From Sinohyriopsis cumingii (lineage: Eukaryota; Mollusca; Bivalvia; Unionida; Unionidae): DNA of 64,000 bases. Below the pieces are notes generated by a model. The model searched no databases. It was not told where the DNA came from and saw nothing but the letters and a program-made list of their open reading frames with translations. Of this stretch, positions 9,063 through 19,878 are shown one piece after another. The stretch lies in contig CM068830.1 of NCBI GenBank assembly GCA_028554795.2, positions 109,877,214 to 109,941,213 on the forward strand, given 5' to 3'. The translations under genes were made by a program, and so were the position numbers. How positions within the stretch are numbered: position 1 is the stretch's first letter; each line of letters begins with the position of its first letter.

Positions 9063-9310
9063 AGTGTGAATTGAAAAAAATGTTTGTCATTTGAAAAAAA
9101 AGTGTTTGATGTTATATTGTTGGATTATTGTTAAAAATGTTAGAGTTGTTGGTTAGTGTTAAGTGATTTTTGAATAAAAAATGATGTGTTTTGAAAAAAA
9201 AACGCCTTTGTCTTTCGTTTGGCTATAAGAATGTTGATTCATGCTCTTTGACTTCTCTCTATCCCTCACATGTCACTCATTGAACGTTGCGGCTCGAAAA
9301 CGGTGGAGGG
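9063..9310 (+). other. AT-rich 3' region of the core gene block
   Basis: No gene here. Homopolymer A runs, TTGTTG stretches and an AATAAAAAA signal at about 9,172 suggest ordinary polyadenylation of the protease transcript. This contrasts with the histone-type ends used by the arm genes that follow. A weak TATAAG sits at about 9,224. The same region is mirrored at 63,500-63,745 in copy A4. Confidence 0.5.
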
Positions 9311-9335
9311 ATGTTTTCCTTCACGTCCGCGCTTT
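9311..9335 (+). promoter_or_regulatory. Arm promoter motif (CACGTCCGCGC), arm gene 1
   Basis: The core TTCCTTCACGTCCGCGC sits 51 bases upstream of the arm gene 1 ATG. The same sequence precedes every arm gene in copies A1 and A4 and, with changes, in A3. Unlike arm genes 2 and 3 it appears singly here, and its TATA is replaced by TTTAAAT. Confidence 0.6.
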
Positions 9336-9385
9336 AAATTTAAGAACCGGGGTAGTTTCCATTGTCGACTCATCCTCCTACGAAG

Positions 9386-9745
9386 ATGTGCTCCAAACTA
9401 GCTAAGCTAAACGAAGCCTACGTGAATTTGCATAGGGTCAGACACAGTCTGATACCGAAGCCAGAAGAGATAGAGAATGTGAGAATGTTAAAAGTCACTG
9501 AAGACCTGATAGAAGAGCTCTTCAGAGAAGAAGTGAACAAGGAGAAAGAAGAACGGACAGAGAAGTACAGACTTCAGAGACAGCAGCAACAGCAACAACA
9601 ACAGCAGCAGCAGCAGCAGCAGGAACCTGACAGAGGCTTTGTCGATTGTCGTATCGACACCAAAGAGTTCTTCTTCTCTTTCCGAAGAAGCAGACCTATC
9701 GTCAGTAAGTCTATCCTCAAAGGACATCGCATTCTTAGAAACTAA
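9386..9745 (+). CDS. Arm gene 1: polyglutamine coiled-coil protein
   Basis: An intact frame of 119 aa. An N-terminal helical region (LAKLNEAYVNLHRVRHSLIP) is followed by an acidic/basic coiled coil, then a tract of 14 Gln, then a short conserved C-terminus (DRGFVDCRIDTKEFFFSFRR). Start 9,386 is the first ATG and is shared with copy A4 (63,048-63,419). A4 has a longer Gln tract and is otherwise nearly identical. A decayed homologue is at 58,034-58,360 in A3. I do not recognise the family. It is flanked by the arm promoter motif and a histone-type 3' hairpin. Conservation between copies and across A3 supports a real protein. Confidence 0.7.
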   Translation: MCSKLAKLNEAYVNLHRVRHSLIPKPEEIENVRMLKVTEDLIEELFREEVNKEKEERTEKYRLQRQQQQQQQQQQQQQQEPDRGFVDCRIDTKEFFFSFRRSRPIVSKSILKGHRILRN

Positions 9746-9776
9746 AAGATTGCCATAGCAAACAAAAAAAAACCCC

Positions 9777-9818
9777 AGCCATTTTCAGGGCTACCCAATA
9801 CTCTAGAAAAGAAATAAC
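9777..9818 (+). terminator. Histone-type 3' stem-loop after arm gene 1
   Basis: The hairpin AGCCATTTTCAGGGCT (one mismatch in a 6-bp stem, 4-nt loop) is followed at once by ACCCA. AGAAAAGAAATAAC begins 8 bases further on. This order is that of replication-dependent histone mRNAs: stem-loop, ACCCA, then a purine-rich element that pairs with U7 snRNA. It lies 31 bases after the stop codon, a spacing usual for histone genes. Inference: the transcript is cut here without polyadenylation. Confidence 0.7.
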
Positions 9819-10082
9819 AATCGATTTGCCAATGTGTGTAGGTAGAGCAGTGTGAATATAAACACTGGCTCTTTTTTTCTAGTGTGAGTGCATGTGTTTG
9901 TAAGTGCTCACATACGTTGGTGTGGATAGTAGATTAAGATAATTTTATTTTTTTTGGTGTTTGAGGTGTTGGGAGAGTAGATTTGGGGTTTGATTGATCT
10001 GAGTATGTGAATAGTATATTGAAGTGATTAATGACAATTTTTATTTTAGAATAGGAATGGGTAGTATAAAAAAAAGTGAGTG
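9819..10082 (+). other. Arm spacer with conserved TATAAACAC box
   Basis: A non-coding spacer. A TATAAACACTGGCTC block (9,858-9,871) followed by a T run recurs after the hairpin of nearly every arm unit (10,646; 58,470; 59,923; minus strand near 62,050 and 62,920). A GTGGATAGTAGATT phrase with the GCTCACATACG/GCTCACGTACG neighbour also repeats. The TATA-like block could drive the next arm gene with a long leader or a non-coding RNA. No ORF is evident. Confidence 0.45.
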
Positions 10083-10187
10083 AGTGTTTCTTTTAGGTCC
10101 GCGCGTTGTTTGGTTATGATCTAGGTAAGATAAATTTTATATTTTTTAGGGGGATGTTTTCCTTCACGTCCGCGCTTTTAGTATAAA
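10083..10187 (+). promoter_or_regulatory. Paired arm promoter elements and TATA, arm gene 2
   Basis: Two copies of the GTCCGCGC core lie about 70 bases apart (10,083-10,105 with TTTAGGTCCGCGCG; 10,154-10,178 with TTCCTTCACGTCCGCGC). They are followed by GTATAAA at 10,181-10,187 and the ATG at 10,238. Copy A4 shows the same pair at 62,572-62,596 and 62,651-62,671 on the minus strand. The fixed geometry argues for a specific activator site. Confidence 0.6.
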
Positions 10188-10237
10188 TTGAAACTCGCTG
10201 GGCAGTCTAGCTACCCTGTTCATTCGTTGACAAAACA

Positions 10238-10537
10238 ATGAATACCAGAATTGTGAAACTGCTAGAACTCCAGATGCACCTGGAATATGCCAGGCGCATA
10301 CTAAATGAACTGGCCGCGGAGGCCATTGTCGAAGAGGCAAGGATGAAAGAGGAGGAGGAAAGAAGAAAAAAAGAAGGGGAGGAAAAGGAGAGAGAAAATT
10401 TCAGAATCCCAGAGACAGAAAATTGGGATTCTGAAGCCACTTATCCCGCCTCTGCACTCCCAAGAAGAAAGGTAAAAAGAGACTGGGGAGAAGATGTGTG
10501 TGCGGTGCCAGGCCTGGAAGGTGCCATCATTAGATAG
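10238..10537 (+). CDS. Arm gene 2: charged coiled-coil protein
   Basis: An intact frame of 99 aa. The N-terminal helix LLELQMHLEYARRILNELAA leads into a long Glu/Lys/Arg run (coiled coil or single alpha-helix), then a conserved FRIPETENWDSEATYP segment and a C-terminal tail. The copy A4 homologue (62,161-62,511, minus) keeps the first and last parts but has extra tandem EEEERRYK-type units in the charged run. Two decayed relatives lie in A3 (58,741-58,960; 59,304-59,812). The N-terminal helix resembles the start of arm genes 1 and 3 in pattern, so the three may be distant paralogues. Function is unknown. Confidence 0.65.
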   Translation: MNTRIVKLLELQMHLEYARRILNELAAEAIVEEARMKEEEERRKKEGEEKERENFRIPETENWDSEATYPASALPRRKVKRDWGEDVCAVPGLEGAIIR

Positions 10538-10564
10538 GTGCATCTGGAGTTAAAAAAAACAAAC

Positions 10565-10606
10565 AGCTCTTTTCAGGGCTACCCAATACTCTAGAAAAGA
10601 AATAAC
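10565..10606 (+). terminator. Histone-type 3' stem-loop after arm gene 2
   Basis: AGCTCTTTTCAGGGCT forms a 6-bp stem (one G-U pair) with a UUUC loop. ACCCA follows directly and AGAAAAGAAATAAC begins 7 bases later. It lies 28 bases after the stop codon. Confidence 0.72.
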
Positions 10607-10956
10607 AATCGATTTGCCAATGTGTGTGTATGTAGAGTAGTGAGAATATAAACACTGACTCTTTTTTTCCTAGTGTGAGGGTATGTGTTTGAGTTTGTGT
10701 GTTTGTGTTTGTGTGTTTGTGTTTGTAAGCGCTCACGTACGTTTGTGTGAATAGTAGATTATGGGTTTGTTTATTGTTTGTTAGCGTATGTGGAGAGTAT
10801 AGTTAGGGTTTTGTAACCGCTCACGTACGATTGTGTGGATAGTAGATTATGGATTTAGTTTTAATGATTTGCGTGTGTAAATAGTAGATTTGGGGTTTGT
10901 TTATTGCTGATTCACATATGTGGATAGTAGATCATATGAAATGAGAAAAGCAGGGG
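10607..10956 (+). repeat. Arm spacer with degenerate ~65-bp repeats
   Basis: Non-coding and GT-rich. A unit of the form CGCTCACGTACG-TTGTGTGGATAGTAGATTATGG-TTTG is repeated about three to four times (around 10,728, 10,815, 10,875 and 10,915). The same unit occurs in the other arms, including 60,365-60,620. The regular GTGGATAGTAGAT phrase and the palindromic ACGTACG/ACGTACGT core suggest protein-binding or replication-related repeats. No ORF is supported. Confidence 0.5.
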
Positions 10957-11059
10957 ATGTTTTCCTTCACGTCCGCGCGTTGTTTGGTTATGATCTAGGT
11001 ATTATCAATTTTATGTCTTAGGAGGATGTTTTCCATCACGTCCGCGCTTTCACTATAAG
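10957..11059 (+). promoter_or_regulatory. Paired arm promoter elements and TATA, arm gene 3
   Basis: Two CACGTCCGCGC cores (10,957-10,978 and 11,025-11,050) are followed by TATAAG at 11,054-11,059 and the ATG at 11,100. A TGATCTAGGTA phrase lies between the two cores here, in arm gene 2 and in copy A4. The mirrored copy is at 61,661-61,756 on the minus strand. Confidence 0.6.
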
Positions 11060-11099
11060 AACCCACAGTATTCGTCGTTCAAACTATTCTACAGAGAAG

Positions 11100-11438
11100 A
11101 TGGCTTCAAACCACCTCGATAAAATGCAAACATTGCAAGACGTCCTGGACAATTTGGGCATGATGGAACAAATGCTAGTGAGACTAAATGAAGATCACTA
11201 TTCTTATAGCCCCCATCGAGTAAAGATGGAGATTAACAACTTAAGAAAAGTAAAGGAAATGATAAGTGCTGTGATGAAAGAAATAAAGGAGGAGAAGGAG
11301 GATGAAGGGGAAAGGATAAGAATAAGTACATGGAAGGAAAAAATTGAAAAAGAAGAAGAAAATGAGAAGGGGAAGAAAGAAGAGGAGGAGAAGAAGAAAG
11401 AAGAGAAAAAAAGGAAGAAAAGAAGAGAAAGAGTGTAG
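11100..11438 (+). CDS. Arm gene 3: charged coiled-coil protein
   Basis: An intact frame of 112 aa. A helical N-terminal half (TLQDVLDNLGMMEQMLVRLN, then INNLRKVKEMISAVMKEI) is followed by an almost pure Glu/Lys/Arg tail ending RKKRRERV. The gene at the same place in copy A4 (61,006-61,609, minus) shares only the helical pattern, although the promoters and hairpins around both are nearly identical. The coding part has therefore diverged or been exchanged. The antisense strand also shows long open frames here, but these are complements of the GAA/AAG-rich tail. Function is unknown. Confidence 0.6.
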   Translation: MASNHLDKMQTLQDVLDNLGMMEQMLVRLNEDHYSYSPHRVKMEINNLRKVKEMISAVMKEIKEEKEDEGERIRISTWKEKIEKEEENEKGKKEEEEKKKEEKKRKKRRERV

Positions 11439-11497
11439 GAGAGAAAATAAGAAGTTGGTGGAGAAATAGAAAAAAATAGAAGCAGAAGAAATCCAAA

Positions 11498-11540
11498 GGC
11501 CCTTTTCAGGGCCACTCATAGGTCTCGAAAAGAGAATAAC
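11498..11540 (+). terminator. Histone-type 3' stem-loop after arm gene 3 (perfect)
   Basis: GGCCCTTTTCAGGGCC is a perfect 6-bp stem with a UUUC loop and fits the metazoan histone stem-loop consensus at every constrained position. ACTCA follows, then GAAAAGAGAATAAC after a short gap. That last block resembles the AAAAGAG core that pairs with the 5' end of U7 snRNA. It lies 60 bases after the stop codon. Confidence 0.78.
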
Positions 11541-11589
11541 TTTCCATTGCCTACCCTTTTTATTTTTTATTTTTTTATTTTTTTTTTTT

Positions 11590-12115
11590 TTTAAATCTCA
11601 TGTTAAATTTCCCATTGTCGCTATATAGTCCCACCCTGTTTAAATTCCCTTGACGCTATACAGTCCCATATTCCCATGTTCAATTCCCCTTGTCGCTCAA
11701 CAGTCCCACGATTTTTTCTCCATGTTAATTTCCCTTGTCGCTAAACAATCCCACGATTTTTCTCCATGTTAAATTTACATAGTCGCTAAACTGTCCCGGG
11801 GGGGGGGGTCTGTAATGCTATTTCCCATTGTCGCTGAATCGTCCCCTTTCACTACTATTGTCGCTAGGCAGTCCCAATCCATTGTCACTCTACATCCCTG
11901 TGTTTAATTCCCCATGTCCCTATATAGACCCAATCCATACAATTTCCCTTGTCTGTATACAGACCCAACCTATGTTAAATTCCCATTGTCCCTAGAGTGG
12001 ATATAACATTCCCCATGCTAAATTCCCATTGTCGCTATTTTTATAGACCCCTTTTTAACAGTACGTCCCCCATTGTCCCTCATGTGGCCCACATTACTAT
12101 TAATAGTCTTTGTGA
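11590..12115 (+). repeat. Subterminal minisatellite of family A (about 50-60 bp unit)
   Basis: About ten degenerate copies of a unit of the form CATGTTAAATTCCC-TTGTCGCTA-ACAGTCCC. A C/G run lies at about 11,797-11,808. Copy A4 ends in a related array at 60,640-60,905 (read on the minus strand: CATGTTCAATTCCCCTTGAGGC and CCCACGATTTTTCTC), so the array belongs to the element end. It holds no ORF. Confidence 0.65.
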
Positions 12116-12560
12116 TCAACCGTCGTTGCACAACCTTTGACCTATTGTCAGCAATCCTATTATCAAATACCCGAATACCATTATTTTAACTCTGAAATGT
12201 ACCCAAATGTATGAAGACATTAGCGGTTCATCGCCACAGCTGCTAATTGCAAAATTCTTAAAATTAAAATTAAATATACATCAGAACGTTCTAGTACAGA
12301 TATTATTTGTTGAGGAGGCATTTAATGCCCTGCAATAACTAGTATTTTTTTTAAAAAAAAAAAACAGCAATAAATTAAATAGAGTTTAGATTTTTTAGCA
12401 ATCTGTGCTTAATTCAATCAAAATTATATTTTCTGCGAATACATATTCTTCCTGAAAACTGTTAATGCATGTTAATTAAATGCTGATATTTGATATAAAC
12501 ATACATCATTTCATTATATTGTACATTTTTCGTATCATTTATTTGTATCACCTTTGCCAA

Positions 12561-12612
<52 letters not shown>

Positions 12613-13029
12613 TTTTGTAATCTCGTTAAGGTCTTCCCTTTAGGTATACTTTTACCAGCTTCAACTATTATGACGTGCAATCCAAATGCTGTGATACTAT
12701 TTATGCAAACAAATATGATGTTACTATGAATAGAACCAGTTAACTACATACAATGCTAAAGTTAGATCAGTACGGAGGAAACAACGTCCATGAAATAATT
12801 GGATTCAGCTGAGAGGCATCTGAAACGACAACAATTACAATGAAAATGCTAAATAATTTTGTTTCAGAAGTGACCTTGATAAGCATAATATTCTAACAAT
12901 GATCATGCTTCAGTGATGACATCTCTCGTATAACGTGTGTTGTTCATGCTCTAAAATCCAAGCTTCCAAAAAAAACCTAATTACCTCAATCACATATGAT
13001 TCAATACGATTCAATACTTTTTTTCGCAG
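12116..13029. other. Non-coding host DNA with a (TA)n tract
   Basis: AT-rich sequence between copy A1 and the first visible exon of the receptor gene. It includes a (TA)n microsatellite at 12,566-12,609 and an A/T homopolymer junction near 12,350. I searched for an upstream exon (signal peptide or Ig/FN3-like) and saw none. It is probably intronic to the receptor gene. Confidence 0.6.
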
Positions 13030-13368
13030 GCCCTCCACTTAAGGTTGATAGATTTTACCTTAACCGACTTGTGGGTGATCATATTGAGTTGCACTTTATT
13101 CCCGGATTCAGTGGCGGTCCAAGGCAGACGTTTGTTATCGAGTACACGCCATCGACACGTCGTGACAACGTCTGGCGAAATACCAGTGTTACCAACCTGA
13201 TGGAAATAGGCAGTCCTAACAAACTTCAAAATGGCACTTTCTCTGTCAATGTCACTAAATTAAATCAGGGGATTTATTTGTATAGGATGTATTCCTGGAA
13301 TGTTAGAGGCAATAGCCCATTCTCAGATATCATTACAGTGATCATTCCAGATACAGAGAGTAATAACG
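13030..13368 (+). CDS. Host receptor gene, exon encoding a fibronectin III domain
   Basis: An exon bounded by TTTTTCGCAG and GGTATAC, phase 1 at both ends as usual for Ig/FN3 modules. The 113 codons give one FN3 domain: a strand with LNRLVGDHIELHFIPGFSGG, then TFVIEYTPS and VWRNTSV, and later LNQGIYLYRMYSWNVRGNSPFSD, which carries the conserved Tyr and the N-x-x-GxSxxS end of FN3 domains. Two N-glycosylation sequons (NTS, NGT) fit an extracellular location. The GG-x-x-TFVIEY pattern is like nephrin/hemicentin-type FN3 domains. Earlier exons (signal peptide, any Ig domains) are not visible in the window. Confidence 0.85.
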
Positions 13369-13862
13369 GTATACAGTCTACCATATATTACATTGCGCTT
13401 TTGGTTTACATCCCTATTAGATTTAACCATTATGTCTTATGATTACACTGACACCTTTACAGACTGGAAATACTGGCTACCTTTAACTTGTGTTTACGTG
13501 CCAATTATTGCCGATGATACCATCGCCAGTTGTACATTAATCAGTGGAAAATATCTTTATTACCAAATGACATGTCACTCCTTGCACAAGATGCACGAAT
13601 TTCTCTTTCCTAAGCATGTATAAAAATTAAGGATTTCAAATCATGACACAATCAATCAATTATATAATTGATCTTTTCTTATCATAGGAGTTAACATTCA
13701 AAATTAAATGAAAAGTACCTAGTCTTACTTTTTGCAACCGTATCGCGTAAAGAGCTCAGTTCTGAAAAGCAGAGTAAACATGAACCGCAAGCTTTCTTTT
13801 GTTTTCATTGAAACATTCAGATTGATATTTTTCACACAATGTTCTTTTGTTGTTATTACCAG
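13369..13862 (+). other. Intron of the receptor gene
   Basis: GT at 13,369 and TTACCAG at 13,856-13,862 bound this intron. AT-rich, with no ORF or repeat that I can support. Confidence 0.7.
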
Positions 13863-13991
13863 GGCTGCAAGATGCACACGAACAGGCGACAGTTGCTGTG
13901 GGATCGGTAGCAGCTTTGTTCGTTAGTATTGTTATAGCTGGAGTGGTCATTTTTCAGAAAAGAAAATCTTGCCAAAGTAGATCATTTCATG
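13863..13991 (+). CDS. Host receptor gene, transmembrane exon
   Basis: A 129-base exon, phase 1 to 1, in frame with the FN3 exon. It encodes a short juxtamembrane stretch (LQDAHEQATVAVGSV), one transmembrane helix (AALFVSIVIAGVVIF) and a basic stop-transfer sequence (QKRKSC). This gives a single-pass type I membrane protein with the FN3 domain outside and a tyrosine-rich tail inside. Splice sites: acceptor TTATTACCAG, donor GGTATGC. Confidence 0.85.
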
Positions 13992-16546
<2,555 letters not shown>

Positions 16547-16595
16547 ATGAAATGCAGGACACACATCTTATGAATATAAGGAATACATCTCCTAG
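16547..16595 (+). CDS. Host receptor gene, small cytoplasmic exon
   Basis: A 49-base exon after TTTCTTTCAG, ending CCTAG before GTTAGC. Entering in phase 1 it encodes DEMQDTHLMNIRNTSP and leaves in phase 2. It is short but has good splice sites and keeps the frame with the microexon that follows. Confidence 0.6.
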
Positions 16596-17018
16596 GTTAG
16601 CTCATATACATTTAATGTGTCATAGAAACATGTCTCTGAATTATTAATTATATATGTCCTAAAATGAATTCATGCAAGTCGGATATAATAAAACATCATT
16701 AGATATGATAAGATAATAATGTCTCTTCTTTCGCCTAACTCTCTTCTTCAGTTTTATTAGCATGCAGCTAAAACTAAACTCAACAGAGTATCAGCCTATG
16801 ACCTTGTTTTATATAACATCTTGAAGTTTGTCACATTTGTATTATTAAATTTAAAGCAAAATATAACTGCAGGATTCATTCTAGTAAGGTTTGTAAAAGG
16901 TTACAAAATTTCTTAAAAATAAAATGCATAATGGAAGTTGTCCGGTTACGGGAGGTAGCATGTTTAACATACCACTGACAAAATGTTAGTCAAAGTCTCT
17001 ATTAGATTAATGTACTGG

Positions 17019-17088
<70 letters not shown>

Positions 17089-17649
17089 TTCTTTAATGGG
17101 ACTAATATTCTGAGTATCTCATACTACCACGATTTTGCATCCACCAATAGAAAAGTACAAGTAAGTTATTCAGGTTTAAAACGATATTCAGAACTATTAC
17201 TTGAGACAAGAAATAATAATACTGCATGTGCAGGAAAAGTCAGGTTATTTAATAAAAGATTTACCTGATCGACTTGAACACCAAATAGCAAAAATTAAGA
17301 AATAAAGACCCCGGTAGCATTGAATCTTGTAGGATAATGCGTAATAATATGTAATAAAATGTATGTCAAGAAGAAATGTTTTGTCACTGATTAGAGAATT
17401 TTGTATTCGTTCCCTATTTAGATTCATACATGGGTCCGGCTGGTTAGGGCACCAATTGCCCCCACCTGCACAAACAAACCAGAGTACCGGGTTTGGATCT
17501 CAGTAGGTGATGAATTAAAATATTATCTAACGTACATGAACACATTCTGCAATATTCGGTTAATCACTGTTTGTTTTATAACATACATTAATATACATTA
17601 TTTATATATATGCAGTGCTAAGTCATACAATGTTTATTTTTCATTTCAG
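16596..17649 (+). other. Receptor intron with (TA)n and a SINE-like fragment
   Basis: It holds a long (TA)n tract (about 17,022-17,081). At about 17,428-17,510 there is a short tRNA-like stretch: GGCTGGTTAGGGC resembles an A box and GGGTTTGGATCTC a B box, so this may be a decayed SINE head. Nothing else is supported. Confidence 0.45.
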
Positions 17650-17666
17650 GAGAAGAGAAGAAATTG
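17650..17666 (+). CDS. Host receptor gene, 17-base microexon
   Basis: GAGAAGAGAAGAAATTG lies between TTTCATTTCAG and GTATGA. With the 49-base exon it totals 66 bases and restores phase 1, giving RRREEI. The fit of both splice sites and phase is good, but an exon this short needs transcript support. Confidence 0.5.
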
Positions 17667-19180
17667 GTATGATCAGCATCATAATTTTATATGTTCTTAG
17701 GGAAATTTTATGCTTCATTTAAGTCTGCTAAAAACCTATGAGGAGGATTCTAATATATTTTCAAGACTAACCAATCATATGACCTGTTGTTATGAATGTC
17801 AAGAACGGATATAATCAAGCCTACTCATCGGCATATCATTCTCAGTAAACCGATGACTTGCATTCAACCATTGCACCTGTCTGATATATTTTCTTTTGAT
17901 TTGGGATTAAAAAGTATGAAGTTATTACACAATAAATGTATACATTTAAGCCTGTGCAAACCATATCAGTGTCTAACCATGGTAACAGTACATGTCATTT
18001 TAGTCAGCAAAGCTAATCATAACTATAACATAGTACACGTTTCAAGGAAATGTTGACTTGGGAGTAATTGGAATTTAGAACAAATAAAGTTATCTAACGT
18101 TGTGAAGTTTGGAGATGCCTTAACATGTATACTCTTTGGACAATGTTCACTTGCAAGTGTTAAACATTTATATGAATTTAAAATTTAAAAAAACTCATCA
18201 GTCAACTTGTCAATAGCCCAGATATTACAGGAACATGATGTGTTCAATCAGTCTAGGAATAGTATTCTCTGGACAGTTGGCTGCCTACTCATACTGGTAT
18301 AAAATATGACATGGCAGATAAAGCGCCAAAAGCTACCCTGTAGACACCCATCCCCGAGCGAAAGATTACATATACTTACTACAAGTATTGTATAAATTTG
18401 TATAAATCAGCATCTTCGTCCTACTTGCAAATTATGGGGAATGAAAACTCTACAAACAAACCTAAGAACATCAGACAATTATAAAGAAAGCAGCATACCT
18501 CATATAGAACAAACCAAAGAGATGATGTGCTATTGTATCGGTCGCGTATAGGACACATCAACCTGACTTATGCACACATCCTCAAAGGTGAACGTCGAAG
18601 GAATGAATAATGTAGCTGTTCCCACTGAAGCAGAGCACATTCGTGTCGACGGTGTTAATTTCCACCCTATGAAAGAAATATTTTGACTTAGACTGCTTAA
18701 CGAAACTGTGCAAGGACATACCACCTGAGAAAATCCTGGATTTTGCAGGGAATGAACTTTATACGAAAAATGTGCTAATAAGTTAAATATTTTAATTTGT
18801 TACCTTAGTTTTTATTTTATTTACATTTTAGAAAATTTTAACATGATGACGTTGTATAAGTTATGTCATTGTGGTTAATTTTGGATCTATTTGGAGAAGT
18901 TTATCTACCTAAATGTTGTGCAGTTCATTTGTATATTTTCGAACTTTACTTTCAGTTGCTTGTATGTGCCGAATTTTGTGCTGAGATGCCGTAAAATACT
19001 ATTATAGCTCACACATGCATACCACCAATTCCATCGAAACATGATGCATTGTTCTAAAACACACAAATCTTGCTGTGAGAACCAGTAATATAGTTGTATA
19101 AACAAGAAAGTCAACAGATGATGAATTATATAGTCCCAATATGAACGTTAATAATTATTATATTATTTTTCGTCTTGCAG
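17667..19180 (+). other. Intron of the receptor gene
   Basis: About 1.5 kb of AT-rich sequence. No supported ORF, RNA gene or recognisable repeat. It ends at CGTCTTGCAG. Confidence 0.6.
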
Positions 19181-19335
19181 CTGACGTTTATGAAAACTTT
19201 CCAATGAGGAATGCAATTGCAGACCTAACTGATGTAAACGAACATGCATTCGGAAATGTACGAGTTGGCGCGGATGTCCATTTTGATGACGAAAATGTGT
19301 ATGAAAACCAGCCTTTTATGGATAGGCATGTCTTG
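19181..19335 (+). CDS. Host receptor gene, cytoplasmic tail exon
   Basis: A 155-base exon entered in phase 1, encoding ADVYENFPMRNAIADLTDVN and later DDENVYENQPFMDRHVL. The two VYEN/YENQ-like tyrosines are possible SH2-docking sites (YENQ fits a GRB2-type Y-x-N motif, YENF likewise). The consensus donor TTG/GTATGT at 19,335/19,336 leaves phase 0. A second, weaker donor (GTTTGT) lies 4 bases downstream at 19,339/19,340 and leaves phase 1, which matters for the next exon. Confidence 0.75.
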
Positions 19336-19465
19336 GTATGTTTGTACAGAAATACTTATATATGAAAGCTTTCCAGTTAACTATATTGATCTAAAATTTA
19401 TTTCGTGACGTGGGCTATTTTTGATCTGTAAATAGCATGTCGGCTATTTTGTGTAATTTGTTCAG

Positions 19466-19515
19466 ATACAATGGGAGACTTTGAAGAGTACAGTCAATAT
19501 GATGGTAATGAAAAG
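19466..19515 (+). CDS. Host receptor gene, 50-base exon, probably alternative
   Basis: A 50-base exon with good splice sites (TTTGTTCAG; AAAAG/GTATG). In the frame that joins the last exon smoothly it encodes TMGDFEEYSQYDGNEK. That frame requires the previous exon to use the weaker donor at 19,340. With the strong donor, inclusion would shift the frame and end the protein before the ITIM/ITSM region; skipping it keeps the frame. The exon is therefore a plausible switch between tails, or the weaker donor is the one normally used. Confidence 0.5.
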
Positions 19516-19719
19516 GTATGTTTTTGATTAAACTTTTGATCCCTGTTTTCAGCTAAGCGATGAGATAAAAGAAATAATTATGCATTTCAAATATTAATAA
19601 TCAAGTGAATCCATGGTTTTGGAAATATATCGTTTGTTTTATAATATGAAATTTTGCGAAATAAATGGATGTATCAAAGTTTAATCTTTGCCTCTGTGAA
19701 ACTGTTTTTTTTTAAACAG

Positions 19720-19878
19720 ATTAACAATGGTTGCCTTCACTATGCGGACCTGGAATTGGTGAGTCCAAAGACAAATCAAGGGAAAACAATCATCCATGGC
19801 TCTGAGAACCGTACTGAATACGCGGAAATTGCTTTCGGCTTGCAGGGACAGCCATTACCTGATAGCGAAGAGGAATAA
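19720..19878 (+). CDS. Host receptor gene, last exon with ITIM- and ITSM-like motifs
   Basis: A 53-codon terminal exon ending at TAA 19,878, entered in phase 0 after TTTAAACAG. It encodes LHYADL, which fits the ITIM pattern (I/V/L/S-x-Y-x-x-I/V/L), and TEYAEI, which fits the ITSM pattern (T-x-Y-x-x-V/I), about 30 residues apart. It finishes with an acidic SEEE C-terminus. This order is that of inhibitory immune receptor tails that recruit SH2 phosphatases. The motifs are visible; the signalling role is inference. Confidence 0.8.
   Translation: MNNGCLHYADLELVSPKTNQGKTIIHGSENRTEYAEIAFGLQGQPLPDSEEE

Larger units (their letters stand above)
1..12115 (+). mobile_element. Family A Polinton, copy A1 (right part of element)
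   Basis: Polinton/Maverick element running in from beyond the left edge. In order it shows a BIR-like fragment, two small ORFs, packaging ATPase, core-like protein, two small conserved proteins, chromodomain integrase, membrane protein, penton-like protein, pVI-like protein, double-jelly-roll capsid protein, Cys/His ORF and adenain-type protease. An arm of three small genes and a subterminal minisatellite follow. The PolB gene expected for the family would lie left of the window; it is visible in copy A3. The core is broken at roughly eight to ten points but is otherwise well preserved. The arm matches copy A4 almost exactly, which argues for a young insertion. The right end near 12,115 is placed where the minisatellite stops and is uncertain by about 100 bp. 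Confidence 0.88.

Noticed and set aside
10126-10150. GTAAGAT...TTTTTTAG as a mini-intron in the arm leader
   Set aside because: About 25 bases is too short for a metazoan intron, and the copy A4 counterpart does not keep the donor.
11204-11519. Long minus-strand open frames rich in Phe/Ser/Leu
   Set aside because: They are the complement of the Glu/Lys-rich tail of arm gene 3; the composition is an artefact.
12566-12609. (TA)n tract as a replication origin
   Set aside because: Ordinary microsatellite; several similar tracts occur in the introns here.
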